NCBI GenBank assembly: GCA_001803565.1
Contig: MHDQ01000119.1
Coordinates: 1 to 9,768, forward strand
DNA length: 9,768 nucleotides
Direction of reading: 5' to 3'
Source: Nitrospinae bacterium RIFCSPLOWO2_12_FULL_45_22
GTDB taxonomy: Bacteria > 2-12-FULL-45-22
The notes under the pieces are model-generated. The model saw only the letters and a list, made by a program, of their open reading frames with translations, searched no databases and was not told the origin of the DNA. Shown piece by piece: positions 1 through 7,748 of the stretch (its first letter is position 1; the number at the start of each line of letters is the position of its first letter). The translations under genes were made by a program, and so were the position numbers.

Positions 1-25
1 CTTTTAACTCTTTTGCTGTTTCCAT
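1..25 (-). CDS. 5' start of an unidentified gene running off the left edge
   Basis: Only the first eight codons are inside the window, reading METAKELK on the minus strand from an ATG at 25-23. The start is supported by a strong purine-rich ribosome binding site, GGGAGGGG on the minus strand (30-37), which places the GGAGG core about 6 nt from the ATG. This matches the SD/ATG layout of the other minus-strand genes here. It lies about 520 bp beyond the end of the thiolase gene, with a repeat element between, so it may not share that operon. The product cannot be identified from eight residues. Confidence 0.6.
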
Positions 26-29
26 ATGA

Positions 30-37
30 CCCCTCCC
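30..37 (-). promoter_or_regulatory. Ribosome binding site of the partial left-edge gene
   Basis: The minus strand reads GGGAGGGG followed by TCAT and then ATG. It is the main reason for calling a gene start at position 25. Confidence 0.6.
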
Positions 38-146
38 AAAATCAATTCTTTCAGTCTTAGCTGTTTAGTCTTTATTGCTATATTTATTGAAATATAACAG
101 TTCAGCCCCTATCGAAAATGAATGTCATTCCGACCCCTTCGCCCCT

Positions 147-256
147 GTAATTCCGAGCGAAGCGAGGAATCTTTTATTGGAGCTCAGGGTAAACTCCGGG
201 TGGAATCTTTATTTACCTCTGGACTGGGAAAGATTTCTCGCTGCGCTCGAAATGAC
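147..256. repeat. MITE-like palindromic repeat with 26-bp imperfect terminal inverted repeats
   Basis: The left arm (147-172, beginning gtaattccgagcgaag) and the right arm (231-256) are inverted repeats that match at 22 of 26 positions by eye, around a core of 58 bp. Elements with arms of this 'gtcattccgagcgaagcgaggaatct' type are common dispersed repeats in many anaerobic bacteria; translated, they give the familiar spurious peptides 'SERSEES' and 'IPSEARN'. A second partial copy of the outer end (gtcattccga, 124-133) sits just to the left, which suggests a nested or decayed neighbour copy. The element is non-coding and carries no transposase, so any mobility would depend on an enzyme encoded elsewhere. 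The two short reading frames across it are artefacts of the repeat. Confidence 0.75.
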
Positions 257-542
257 AAAGAACCTGAACTGTTACACGAGAATTTAATGAATCATATAAA
301 GCACATTATACTTGTATTTCTATCACAGCCCTACCAGCGGCATGGGGGAACGTACCCAGCAGTCCGGTGCATGTTCTGTACGGATGCTTACCGAGTTTCA
401 TAAGAAACACCGGCCTGCATATCCGAGGATGAACTCCAAGAATATTTCTTCTACCGCAAAAACGTCAATAAGTAGTCCCCTCAACACCATGCGCATTTGT
501 TACTGTGTAATCTGCCTCTTCTATGTCAAGGTGTTCAAACGG
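257..542. other. Intergenic stretch with no recognised gene
   Basis: This lies between the thiolase stop and the palindromic repeat. No frame on either strand has both a plausible start site and recognisable protein content. An imperfect hairpin is visible around 363-384 (tccggtgca / tgtacgga). No convincing rho-independent terminator for the thiolase operon was found. The stretch may be decayed mobile DNA, but I cannot assign it. Confidence 0.4.
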
Positions 543-1757
543 CTAAGGAAGGCCAATAATGGTTACATTACAGGCAAATTTTCCTGGATGTCCTCCCTGG
601 TTATGGGCCAGGGCGAGCCTTTGATCTGTCTTCCATTTCTTCTTCTGGCGAGAAGGTTCCTGCGCCCTTCCTTGAATTTGTTTGTAGTTTTCATAGGTCT
701 CCCGGCAGCCGCTTGCGCCTATGGGATGGCCGAAGGATTTCAAGCCACCGCTGATATTGACTGGCATCTCTCCTTCGAGGTAATAGGCATCCATATCAGA
801 CATCTGTTCTTTATATTTCCCTTGTTCACAAAGGAGGAGTGATTCGGTCGCTATAAGCTCCGCAATAGAGAAACAATCGTGGAGTTCAACCAAATCTATT
901 TCCTTCCGTGGGTCTTTTATCCCTGCCTGTTCATATGCCTGTCTGACCGCACCTTCTGTTTCATCCCACCAGGTAAAATCGTAATCGGTTAAAACCTTTC
1001 CCATGCCCGGACCTGAAGCGGCGCCGAAACCCTTAAACACAACATAATCATCCCTGAAATTTTTGGCATCTTCGGTCCGACAAAGTATAGCTGCTGAGGC
1101 ACCATCGGTTACTCCGCAGCAATCAAACAATCCCAGGGGCCAGGAAATCATTGGTGCCTTTATGACTTGTTCTTCGGTTATCTCTCTCCGGAGGTGGGCT
1201 TTGGGATTTCTGGCGCCATAATGATGGCTCTTCACGGAAATTTTTGCCAATAGCTTCTTCCCTTCTTCTGGGGTTAGACTGTATTTAGCGAAATAACTGG
1301 TTGCGGCTAATGCATAACGCGTGGGTGCACTCACACCATAGAAGTAGACCGGTCGCCATGCCTCTGTGCCGCTTGTCGTCGGGCCAGTGGCTAATCCACC
1401 AAAACCCACATCTTTCATCTTCTCGGCCCCAATAACAAGGACAAGGTCGAATGCCTTGGCAATCAGCGCGTAACAAGCATTTCTCAGCGCCTCCTGCCCT
1501 GTGCCACAGGCATTTTCCACCCGGGTACAAGGTTTGGATCCCAGTTTCAAGGGAGAGGCTAAAGTCCCAGCGGCAGTGGTGTTGTACATGGTTCCAATCC
1601 AGGCCGCTTGAATATCATTTGACCCTATGCCGGCGTCTTCATATGCCTCATAAGCGGCCTCGATGACTAAATCCTCAATGCCTACATCCCATCTCTCCCC
1701 AAATTGGGTGCACCCCATACCAACTATAGCAACTTTGTCTTTAATGCTTTCTGCCAT
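543..1757 (-). CDS. SCP2-type thiolase (acetyl-CoA acetyltransferase family)
   Basis: A 404-residue protein of the lipid-transfer/SCP-x thiolase family, which cleaves 3-ketoacyl-CoA or condenses two acyl-CoAs in the cytoplasm. Visible landmarks are the N-terminal VAIVGMGCTQFG segment, the nucleophile motif NACGTGQEA with Cys84, the ELHDCFS motif with His293, and GHPIGASG with His344. The C-terminus is HNQGGHPGKFACNVTIIG, where His385 and the GG pair replace the second catalytic Cys loop of classical thiolases, as is usual in this subfamily. The length is normal. ATG 1757 follows an AGGGAGGGG ribosome binding site. The stop of the upstream HMGCS/OB-fold gene is only 15 bp away, so the two are almost certainly co-transcribed and probably form a complex, as archaeal thiolase/HMGCS and BbsB/BbsA do. 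The family call is firm; the acyl-CoA substrate is unknown. Confidence 0.93.
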   Translation of the reverse strand: MAESIKDKVAIVGMGCTQFGERWDVGIEDLVIEAAYEAYEDAGIGSNDIQAAWIGTMYNTTAAGTLASPLKLGSKPCTRVENACGTGQEALRNACYALIAKAFDLVLVIGAEKMKDVGFGGLATGPTTSGTEAWRPVYFYGVSAPTRYALAATSYFAKYSLTPEEGKKLLAKISVKSHHYGARNPKAHLRREITEEQVIKAPMISWPLGLFDCCGVTDGASAAILCRTEDAKNFRDDYVVFKGFGAASGPGMGKVLTDYDFTWWDETEGAVRQAYEQAGIKDPRKEIDLVELHDCFSIAELIATESLLLCEQGKYKEQMSDMDAYYLEGEMPVNISGGLKSFGHPIGASGCRETYENYKQIQGRAQEPSRQKKKWKTDQRLALAHNQGGHPGKFACNVTIIGLP

Positions 1758-1772
1758 TTTTCCCCTCCCTTG

Positions 1773-3191
1773 CTATACTCTTATTGGTCGTGGCTTCCAG
1801 CAATAGTTGTGGATGCCCGATCCGTCATGAAGGTTTCTTAATGTCATTTCTACCCTCATACCCACGCTGACCTTTCCTGGTTCACGATCGGTCAATACGC
1901 CAACATACCTCCCTCCCCCCTCAAGGTCAATCACGCAACTGATACTGGGCAAATCTTTCACCATAGCCCTTTCGTCCATAGCAAAGCTGAAAACAGTTCC
2001 TTGTTTATCCGAAAGCCTCACCTCTTCATAATCATCTTTAGTCCGGCAAACGGCACACACCCGCTGTATGGGATGCTGAATAGTGCCGCAACTCCGGCAC
2101 TTCCCTCCATGAAACCTGAGAAATTGGTTGCGTTCTCTCCATAGGGATGCGAGAGAGGAAATATCTGGTGGCCTGCGCTCAGCCTCCCACACCATCAGAT
2201 CACGAAAGAGGAGGTATTTGCCATAATTGGAAAGCTTGAGTTTTGAGTCAAGATGGCGTTTTATTCCACGCCTGTCTTTCATTTTTTCAATGTTTTCAGT
2301 AACGCTCAAACTGAAGGCATCAGCACCATCGCTATAGTTTGCAAGCAAAATCTTATCGCCCGGCTTTGCCTCTTCCAATGCCGCAATCAGCATCATGGGG
2401 GCAAGGGCACAGCCCGTATGACCCACACTGTCAAATAGAGGCTCCTGTATCTTTTTCGGATCTAACCCCAATATCTTAACCATTGCTGCGTGCCTCCTTG
2501 CATCTGGGGCGTACAGGACGAACTTAGAAAAATCTTCTTTGGCCAACTTATGCTTAGTCATTAAGCCCTTAATAGCCCGGGGAAGATGTTTCTCATAACC
2601 CTCTTCAATGATAAACCTGTCTTCCCAGGTGAGCAGATAGGTATCCTTCTCCTTTCTCCACCCGTCCATGAACTCACTATAGATGGTGTAGGTTCCGTCT
2701 ATTTCTACAGCAACATCTGTATCGCCCAGAATGATCGCCGCAGCTCCATCACCAAAGAGCGGTTCGGAACCAGAGTTAGGAGCAGGGAGACGGCAATCGG
2801 CAGTGGCGATGACTACCCTCTTTGCCGTTCCGCTTTTCACCGCTTCAGTACCTGCTTTCAAGGCGCTGGTTCCCGCCCGGAGAGAATTGGTAAAGTCAGC
2901 CGTGAAAAATTCCCCATCTACAGGAAAATCGAGTCCAGCGGCTATGATACTGGCACATTGCTTTTCTCGGTAAGGGGGGGTGTTTGAGGCAAAATAGAGG
3001 CCATCCGCCTGACGCTCCATGCTGCCCAGCGCGTCAATACAAGCTTCCACGGCCATCGTTATGGTATCTTCATCGAAGTTCGCGACTGCTTTTTCCCCTC
3101 TCCCTGTGGTGCCGCCCCAAACCTGGGCCAACAACTCCCGACTCATGCGGTATATCGGTATGTAAGCACCATAAGAAATTATTCCTACCAT
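1773..3191 (-). CDS. HMG-CoA-synthase-like protein fused to a zinc-ribbon/OB-fold (DUF35) domain
   Basis: A 472-residue two-domain protein. Residues 1 to about 310 are a thiolase-superfamily fold of the archaeal-type HMG-CoA synthase kind: MVGIISYGAYIP start, GEKAVANFDED, FGDGAAAIILGD, and GHTGCALAPM near 257-266. Residues about 358-470 are a DUF35 domain: a zinc ribbon with Cys365, Cys368, Cys379 and Cys382, then an OB-fold running through GTVFSFA, YVGVLTD and VGMRVEMTL. In archaea the DUF35 protein is usually a separate subunit bridging thiolase and HMGCS; here it is fused. By eye, the positions of the catalytic Glu, Cys and His hold Asn70 (ASNTPPY), Leu104 (NSLRAGT) and Tyr227 (VLYAPDAR), so classical synthase activity is unlikely. 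ATG 3191 has an AAGGAGA ribosome binding site at 3198-3204. It precedes the thiolase gene by 15 bp and probably supplies that enzyme's partner subunit. Confidence 0.88.
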   Translation of the reverse strand: MVGIISYGAYIPIYRMSRELLAQVWGGTTGRGEKAVANFDEDTITMAVEACIDALGSMERQADGLYFASNTPPYREKQCASIIAAGLDFPVDGEFFTADFTNSLRAGTSALKAGTEAVKSGTAKRVVIATADCRLPAPNSGSEPLFGDGAAAIILGDTDVAVEIDGTYTIYSEFMDGWRKEKDTYLLTWEDRFIIEEGYEKHLPRAIKGLMTKHKLAKEDFSKFVLYAPDARRHAAMVKILGLDPKKIQEPLFDSVGHTGCALAPMMLIAALEEAKPGDKILLANYSDGADAFSLSVTENIEKMKDRRGIKRHLDSKLKLSNYGKYLLFRDLMVWEAERRPPDISSLASLWRERNQFLRFHGGKCRSCGTIQHPIQRVCAVCRTKDDYEEVRLSDKQGTVFSFAMDERAMVKDLPSISCVIDLEGGGRYVGVLTDREPGKVSVGMRVEMTLRNLHDGSGIHNYCWKPRPIRV

Positions 3192-3280
3192 GTTTCGTCT
3201 CCTTCTATCATGATGGTCCTGTCTCCCTCAATAGCTATCACATTCCTTCCCCTTTTCGGTTGAGGCTGTTTTCAGCCTTT

Positions 3281-3457
3281 TCAAGTTGCTATAGCTATGG
3301 TTAATCCAAGAGAGACATCTATTGCAGGGGCCTTCCTGGCCTCTTCCCAGAACTTCTCATTCCGTATATCCACAGGTTTGGAAATCAGAAAGACATGTCG
3401 CCCAGCCCTTTCGGGTTGATCAAGGCTAAAGGCTTGTGGGACATGCTCGGTGATCAC
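3281..3457 (-). pseudogene. Possible gene remnant or small unrecognised ORF (58 codons, GTG start)
   Basis: The minus strand is open from a TGA near 3492 to a TGA at 3281-3283. From a GTG at 3457 the peptide begins MITEHVPQAFSLDQPE, continues through GRHVFLISKP and KFWEEARKAP, and ends GLTIAIAT. The composition, with charged and hydrophobic residues mixed, looks more protein-like than the shadow frames. However, there is no ATG and no ribosome binding site, and I do not recognise the family. A 6-bp GC stem (3263-3268 / 3273-3278) follows the stop directly. It could be the tail of a decayed gene lying upstream of the HMGCS/thiolase pair, or chance. Confidence 0.25.
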
Positions 3458-3581
3458 TGTGGTAAATTTTTGCTTTTTGCGGGGGAGTCAGTATTATCAG
3501 GAATTTTGTTTATAGCCTTTTTAAGTCTGCAAAGAGACATTAAATTTTCCCCAGTTTAGAGAGATATTAGCTTTTTTAATA

Positions 3582-3710
3582 TTGCTACAGAGGCCCAGAG
3601 AACGCAGAGGAAGGGTAGTTGCAGAGCCCGGGTACCCCATGGGTGCTGCTTAAACTTTTACCTTTATGGCAGGGCAAGGCCCTGCTGCTACTCTGTGTCC
3701 TCTGTGGCTA
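3582..3710. repeat. Dispersed intergenic repeat with 'acagagg..cagag' inverted ends
   Basis: The left end (ttgctacagaggcccagag, 3582-3600) and the right end (ctctgtgtcctctgtggcta, 3691-3710) are imperfect inverted repeats with a 2-nt length difference. The left end continues with a further cagagg unit. The interior holds a perfect 7-bp hairpin, gcagggc-aag-gccctgc (3669-3685). Repeats with 'gccacagaggacacagag' ends recur between genes in many bacterial genomes. It is non-coding and could be a small non-autonomous element. Confidence 0.6.
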
Positions 3711-3718
3711 AATGTCTG

Positions 3719-3769
3719 AAAAGTTTTAGGGAAAAACTTTTGTCTCTAAATTTTGCTCAAACAAAATTT
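3719..3769 (-). terminator. Two tandem AT-rich palindromes after the radical SAM genes, possible terminator
   Basis: Just downstream of the first-from-left radical SAM gene are two perfect palindromes: aaattttg / caaaattt (3748-3755 and 3762-3769, 6-nt loop) and aaaagtttt / aaaactttt (3719-3727 and 3733-3741, 5-nt loop). On the minus strand the second ends in TTTT. They sit where a transcription end is expected, between the gene stop and the dispersed repeat. The stems contain almost no GC, so termination strength is doubtful. Confidence 0.35.
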
Positions 3770-3772
3770 CTA

Positions 3773-5578
3773 TTAAATCAACCGCATTCTGAATTCCTGT
3801 ATAGGCCCAGGGGTCGTCCCTTTGGGGGCCCAAATATTATCAACGTATCCCAGGAGTTTCTTGAAGGTATCTTCTTTAAACCCCCGAAAATTTCTATAGA
3901 ATTCATATTTCTTATCCCTTACCGGATAAACGACTTTATAGGGAGACCCGTTTTCCCCTTTTCCGTTTTTCTCATAGATATACATCTTGAAAGGTTCCTG
4001 CTTAGGGTGGCGATTTTGGGGATCAATATGCTCCTGAAGTTTTGCCTGGAAGGCCTTGGTCAGGACATAATAGGACATGATCTCCTGAGATGGGGTGGGT
4101 TTCCCGAAGTTCTTTATGTACCGCTCCTCGGTCTGCCTAATTCTACGTCGCACCAGACCATTGGGGGCAAAATGTTCACAGGCCCGGATCATGGGATAGA
4201 GCATTTCAGCACCCTCTTTATGAAGCCCGGCCCGCTGGTCTCGCAATAAGGGGTTATTAGATGCCCGACACCAGTCGTAACCATTGAGCTCTACCTTGAG
4301 CTGCCGCATTACCGTGGGGCCCCAGGTATGATAAAATTTACGATAGCCCTCTAAGATTAGATGCTCAATCTCATGGGGCTCAAAATTCTTATGCTTATAG
4401 CCACCTCCATAGAAATTTATATCGACCCAGGGGACATCATATACCCGCCCTTCTTCCTGGAGCCGGTCCCAGAGGGGAGTGCCGGGAAAGGGAAAGACCC
4501 GACTGATCTGGTGGGTGGTCATCTCACAGGCAACATAATAATTGATATCCTCCAGGATATTTACCCGGTCATGGAAATCAAACCCCAACATCAGACCGCC
4601 ACTACAAGATATCCCCCTCTTTAGAAGGCTATGGATAGTATCCTTGGCATCTCCTGTCCTCTTCTGATAGCCTTCCTTGGGGGCAAACTTTGACTCCACA
4701 CCGATAAAGGTGGCCTTAAATCCATTCAAAGGTAATTCATCAAAGTCGTACTGGCTCAGGGACTCTACGCTACTGGGTGATACCCAATTGATTTTCCTGA
4801 GACCAAACTCGGTATCTTCCTGGATAAGCCGGCCTACTTCCCGAACCTCATTGGTATATTTCAACCAATCTTCATCATAGATACTCACCATTATCGTATC
4901 GGGATAGGTCCGATAGACCTTTTTTATATCCTCAAAGATTTTATCTGGGGGAGAGATCTGAATTCGGTTATTGTCGTGCATCTCTGTCGTCGCGCAAAAA
5001 TCACAGGCACTGGGACAGCCCAACCCCGCGGTAACCCATCCCATATTCCCTTTAGGATGATGATCTATCCAGGGAAGATTATCGCCACAGCGTGGTAAAA
5101 GGTTTTGGGTAATGGGGGCATCGACTGGTTCTCCCAGCAGCTTGCGGAAGAAACTGACCCCTTCTCCCTTACAAATATAATCCGCATGCTCTTTCTTGAA
5201 ATCCTCTGGATAATAGGCATTGAGGGCCAGGGCCCCATAATGGCCCAGGACAATCTTGCTCTGGGGAGATAACTTACGGATCATCTTGCACATATCCAGA
5301 GTGATATCCATACAGGTCTGGAAAAAGCTTATCCCCACAAAGTCATATCCTTTTTTTACCTCTTTTTCAAAATAGTCCCAGGTAGGGTACTCCAGGAAGA
5401 TCGAGGGTACGGAGATATTCTGGGCAATGGTATGTACCCCCTGGCAGTGGACATGACCACTCAAGGTAAAGATATCCTGCTGCTGCGTGAAGCGCTGGAA
5501 GGAAATATCAGTCAAGGATACATTATTAAACTGGATGGGATAGGGCTGGCAGGGAGTAGAAAATAATATCTTCGTCAT
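3773..5578 (-). CDS. B12-binding-domain radical SAM protein (paralogue 1)
   Basis: A 601-residue cytoplasmic iron-sulfur enzyme. Residues 1 to about 150 resemble a cobalamin-binding Rossmann domain, ending in the typical GHYGALALN...DYICKGEG stretch. The radical SAM domain follows, with the cluster motif GLGCPSACDFC (Cys188, Cys192, Cys195) and barrel segments such as SGGLMLGFDFHD. The last 170 or so residues are an uncharacterised C-terminal domain. The frame stays open for 44 codons upstream, but I start at ATG 5578: it has a GGAGGAAGG ribosome binding site and lines up exactly with the start of the neighbouring paralogue (MTKILFSTPC against MPKILFSTPC). Family members use S-adenosylmethionine and cobalamin for methylations or other radical reactions. 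The N-terminal FTQQQDIFTLSGH segment marks an uncharacterised branch. The substrate is unknown. It is probably co-transcribed with paralogue 2, 172 bp upstream. Confidence 0.9.
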   Translation of the reverse strand: MTKILFSTPCQPYPIQFNNVSLTDISFQRFTQQQDIFTLSGHVHCQGVHTIAQNISVPSIFLEYPTWDYFEKEVKKGYDFVGISFFQTCMDITLDMCKMIRKLSPQSKIVLGHYGALALNAYYPEDFKKEHADYICKGEGVSFFRKLLGEPVDAPITQNLLPRCGDNLPWIDHHPKGNMGWVTAGLGCPSACDFCATTEMHDNNRIQISPPDKIFEDIKKVYRTYPDTIMVSIYDEDWLKYTNEVREVGRLIQEDTEFGLRKINWVSPSSVESLSQYDFDELPLNGFKATFIGVESKFAPKEGYQKRTGDAKDTIHSLLKRGISCSGGLMLGFDFHDRVNILEDINYYVACEMTTHQISRVFPFPGTPLWDRLQEEGRVYDVPWVDINFYGGGYKHKNFEPHEIEHLILEGYRKFYHTWGPTVMRQLKVELNGYDWCRASNNPLLRDQRAGLHKEGAEMLYPMIRACEHFAPNGLVRRRIRQTEERYIKNFGKPTPSQEIMSYYVLTKAFQAKLQEHIDPQNRHPKQEPFKMYIYEKNGKGENGSPYKVVYPVRDKKYEFYRNFRGFKEDTFKKLLGYVDNIWAPKGTTPGPIQEFRMRLI

Positions 5579-5582
5579 GATA

Positions 5583-5592
5583 CCTTCCTCCG
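5583..5592 (-). promoter_or_regulatory. Ribosome binding site deciding the start of radical SAM paralogue 1
   Basis: The minus strand reads CGGAGGAAGG, ending 4 nt before ATG 5578. This favours the internal ATG over the upstream in-frame start at 5710, which would add 44 residues absent from the paralogue. Confidence 0.75.
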
Positions 5593-5750
5593 TTACAATG
5601 AAAAAAGCGTTGAAGATGACTGCTATAGGCCCTCTGTTAGAACTGGGGATCGCGGGAGTAGGAATCAGGATGGGGAAATCAGAAAGTTTACCCCACACCT
5701 GATCACTCACCCCTGTTGCTGATAGCTGATGCTAAATGCTTACAAAGGTC

Positions 5751-7559
5751 TTAGAGCAGTTTAAATTTTACCGATGAAGAGATAGCAGGAGATTCCTCGG
5801 CCTCTGCTATGCGATCCTTATCCAGGAAAGGCATGAGCTTACCCAAGGCCCCTTCCTTTATCCCCCTCCATGCCTGGTAAAACTCATATCCACGATCCCT
5901 TACTGGATAGAGGACTTTGTATGGCGCCCCGTTTTTCCCTTGGCCATTCTTTTCATAGATATAGACCTTGAAGGGTTCCTGCTTGGGATGCCGGTTGCGG
6001 GGGTCTATAGCCTCTTGGATCTTGGCCCGGAAGGCCTCAGCCAGGACAAAGTAGGACATTACCTCCTGAGATCGACGGGGTTTGCCAAAAAGCTTGATAT
6101 AGCGCTCCTGAGTTTGCCTGATCCTCCTCCTTACCAGTCCGTTTGGCGCAAAGTGTTCACAGGCCCTAATCATAGGGAATAGCATCTGAGCGGTCTCCTG
6201 ATGCAATCCAGCACGCTCTTGCCTCAACAGTTTATTATTACTGGCCCGACACCATTCGTAGCCATTTAATTCCACCTTTAGCAGACGCATAACAGTAGGA
6301 CCCCAGGTCTCATAAAACTTTCGATAGCCTTCAAGGGTTAAACTCTCGAGTTCATGAGGCTCAAAATTTCGATATTTCATTCCCCCACCATAGAAGCTCT
6401 GGTCTACCCATGGTATATCATACAACCTATCTTCTTCCTTTAGGCGGTGCCAGAGAGGTGTCCCGGGAAAAGGCGAAACCCGGCTGATTTGGTGGTTGGT
6501 CATCTCACAGGCTATATAATAGTTTATATCCTCCAGGATATTAACCCGATCATGGAAATCAAATCCCAACATCAGACCACCAGAGCAAGTTATCCCTCTG
6601 CTTAAAAGCTGGTGGATGGTGTCTTTGGCTTCTCCTGCCCTCTTCTGGTAACCTTCTGTAGGGGCAAATTTTGACTCTACGCCGATAAATGTTGCCTTAA
6701 AGCCAGTGAGGGGTAATTCGTCCCATGCGTACTGGCTCAAAGACTCGACACTGCTGGCCGCTACAAAGTTAATCTTTCTCAGGCCAAATTCGGTATCTTC
6801 TTGAATAAGTCTACCGAGCTCACGGACTTCCTCGGTATATTTGAGCCAATCTTCATCATAAATTATTATTCCCATGGTTTCAGGAAAAGTCTGATAGACC
6901 CTTTTTATCTCCTCAAATAATTTATCTGGCGGATAGAGCTGTATCCTTTCATTCGCATGCATCTCGGTAGTGGCACAAAAATCGCAGGCACTGGGGCAGC
7001 CTAGACCAGCAACCACAAACCCCACCGCCCCCCGGGGGTGCTTATCTAACCAGGGTAAGTTATCACTGCACCGAGGAAATTGTCGCTGTTCAATGGGGGC
7101 ATCAATAGCTTCTCCCAGCAATTGCCGGAAGAAGGATACTCCTTCACCAATGCAGACATAGTCAGCATGTTCCCGTTTAAAATCCTCTGGAAAGAAGGCA
7201 TTAAAGGCCAGGGCGCCATAATGTCCTAACACTATCTTGGTATGGGGGGATAGTCTTCGGATCATCCGGCACATATCCAACACGATATCCATACAGGTCT
7301 GAAAAAAAGTGATTCCAATGAAATCGTACTCTTTTCTGACTTCCTTTTCAAAGTAGTCCCAGGTAGGATATTCCAAGAAGATGGAAGGGGCGGAGATGTT
7401 CTGGGCAATTAAATGGGTTCCGTGGCAATGCATATGGCCACTCATGGTAAAGATATCCTGTTGTTGGGTGAATCGCTGAGAAGAGGCATCGGTTAAAGAG
7501 ACATTGTTGAATTGCGTTGGGTAAGGCTGGCAGGGGGTGCTAAATAATATCTTGGGCAT
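5751..7559 (-). CDS. B12-binding-domain radical SAM protein (paralogue 2)
   Basis: A 602-residue protein colinear with paralogue 1. By eye about 80% of the first 195 residues are identical, with no gaps and the same cluster cysteines (Cys188, Cys192, Cys195 in GLGCPSACDFC). The B12-binding-like N-terminal domain (GHYGALAFN...DYVCIGEG), the radical SAM core and the roughly 170-residue C-terminal domain are all kept. Differences concentrate in residues 151-183 and the last 30 residues. ATG 7559 has an AAGGAGGGA ribosome binding site (7566-7574). It is the first gene behind a good sigma70-like promoter at 7684-7712, so it probably leads a two-gene transcript. Both copies retain cluster ligands and full length, so both are likely active. 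They may act on successive or different substrates, or as a heterodimer. The family is clear; the reaction is unknown. Confidence 0.92.
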   Translation of the reverse strand: MPKILFSTPCQPYPTQFNNVSLTDASSQRFTQQQDIFTMSGHMHCHGTHLIAQNISAPSIFLEYPTWDYFEKEVRKEYDFIGITFFQTCMDIVLDMCRMIRRLSPHTKIVLGHYGALAFNAFFPEDFKREHADYVCIGEGVSFFRQLLGEAIDAPIEQRQFPRCSDNLPWLDKHPRGAVGFVVAGLGCPSACDFCATTEMHANERIQLYPPDKLFEEIKRVYQTFPETMGIIIYDEDWLKYTEEVRELGRLIQEDTEFGLRKINFVAASSVESLSQYAWDELPLTGFKATFIGVESKFAPTEGYQKRAGEAKDTIHQLLSRGITCSGGLMLGFDFHDRVNILEDINYYIACEMTNHQISRVSPFPGTPLWHRLKEEDRLYDIPWVDQSFYGGGMKYRNFEPHELESLTLEGYRKFYETWGPTVMRLLKVELNGYEWCRASNNKLLRQERAGLHQETAQMLFPMIRACEHFAPNGLVRRRIRQTQERYIKLFGKPRRSQEVMSYFVLAEAFRAKIQEAIDPRNRHPKQEPFKVYIYEKNGQGKNGAPYKVLYPVRDRGYEFYQAWRGIKEGALGKLMPFLDKDRIAEAEESPAISSSVKFKLL

Positions 7560-7683
7560 GATCTATCCCTCCTTAGCAATGTGAAGCCATAATATCGCCA
7601 CATGAATCCTACCAGACGATTGGTCAATTATTATGGCCAGTTACATATTCAAGATTATCTGTTCATATCTCGAATAATAGTTC

Positions 7684-7712
7684 AGAATATATAATGTCGA
7701 AAAAATTGTCAA
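7684..7712 (-). promoter_or_regulatory. Sigma70-like promoter for the radical SAM genes
   Basis: On the minus strand a perfect TTGACA (-35, 7707-7712) is followed by a 17-nt AT-rich spacer and TATTCT (-10, 7684-7689). An overlapping TATATT at 15-nt spacing is an alternative -10. The expected start of transcription is near 7677, giving a leader of about 120 nt before ATG 7559. Confidence 0.6.
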
Positions 7713-7748
7713 GAAGTTATTTTGGAATACTCAACACCCAGTGACAGG

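Noticed and set aside
363-384. Imperfect hairpin resembling group II intron domain IV sequences after a maturase gene
   Set aside because: The stem is imperfect and no reverse transcriptase or domain V was seen nearby, so the resemblance is too weak to call.
75-403. Short plus-strand ORFs with SERSEES/IPSEARN-like peptides
   Set aside because: These are the usual spurious translations of the palindromic dispersed repeat.
465-545. In-frame 25-codon extension beyond the thiolase TAG, ending at TGA 465-467 (possible pyrrolysine or read-through)
   Set aside because: The protein already ends where SCP2-type thiolases normally end, just after the conserved GG-containing C-terminal strand, and 25 open codons are easily due to chance.
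2586-2987. Plus-strand ORFs inside the HMGCS-like gene
   Set aside because: They are shadows of the minus-strand coding frame, which has clear domain motifs.
5579-5710. 44-residue N-terminal extension of radical SAM paralogue 1
   Set aside because: The upstream in-frame codons have no counterpart in the paralogue, and the internal ATG at 5578 has a strong ribosome binding site.
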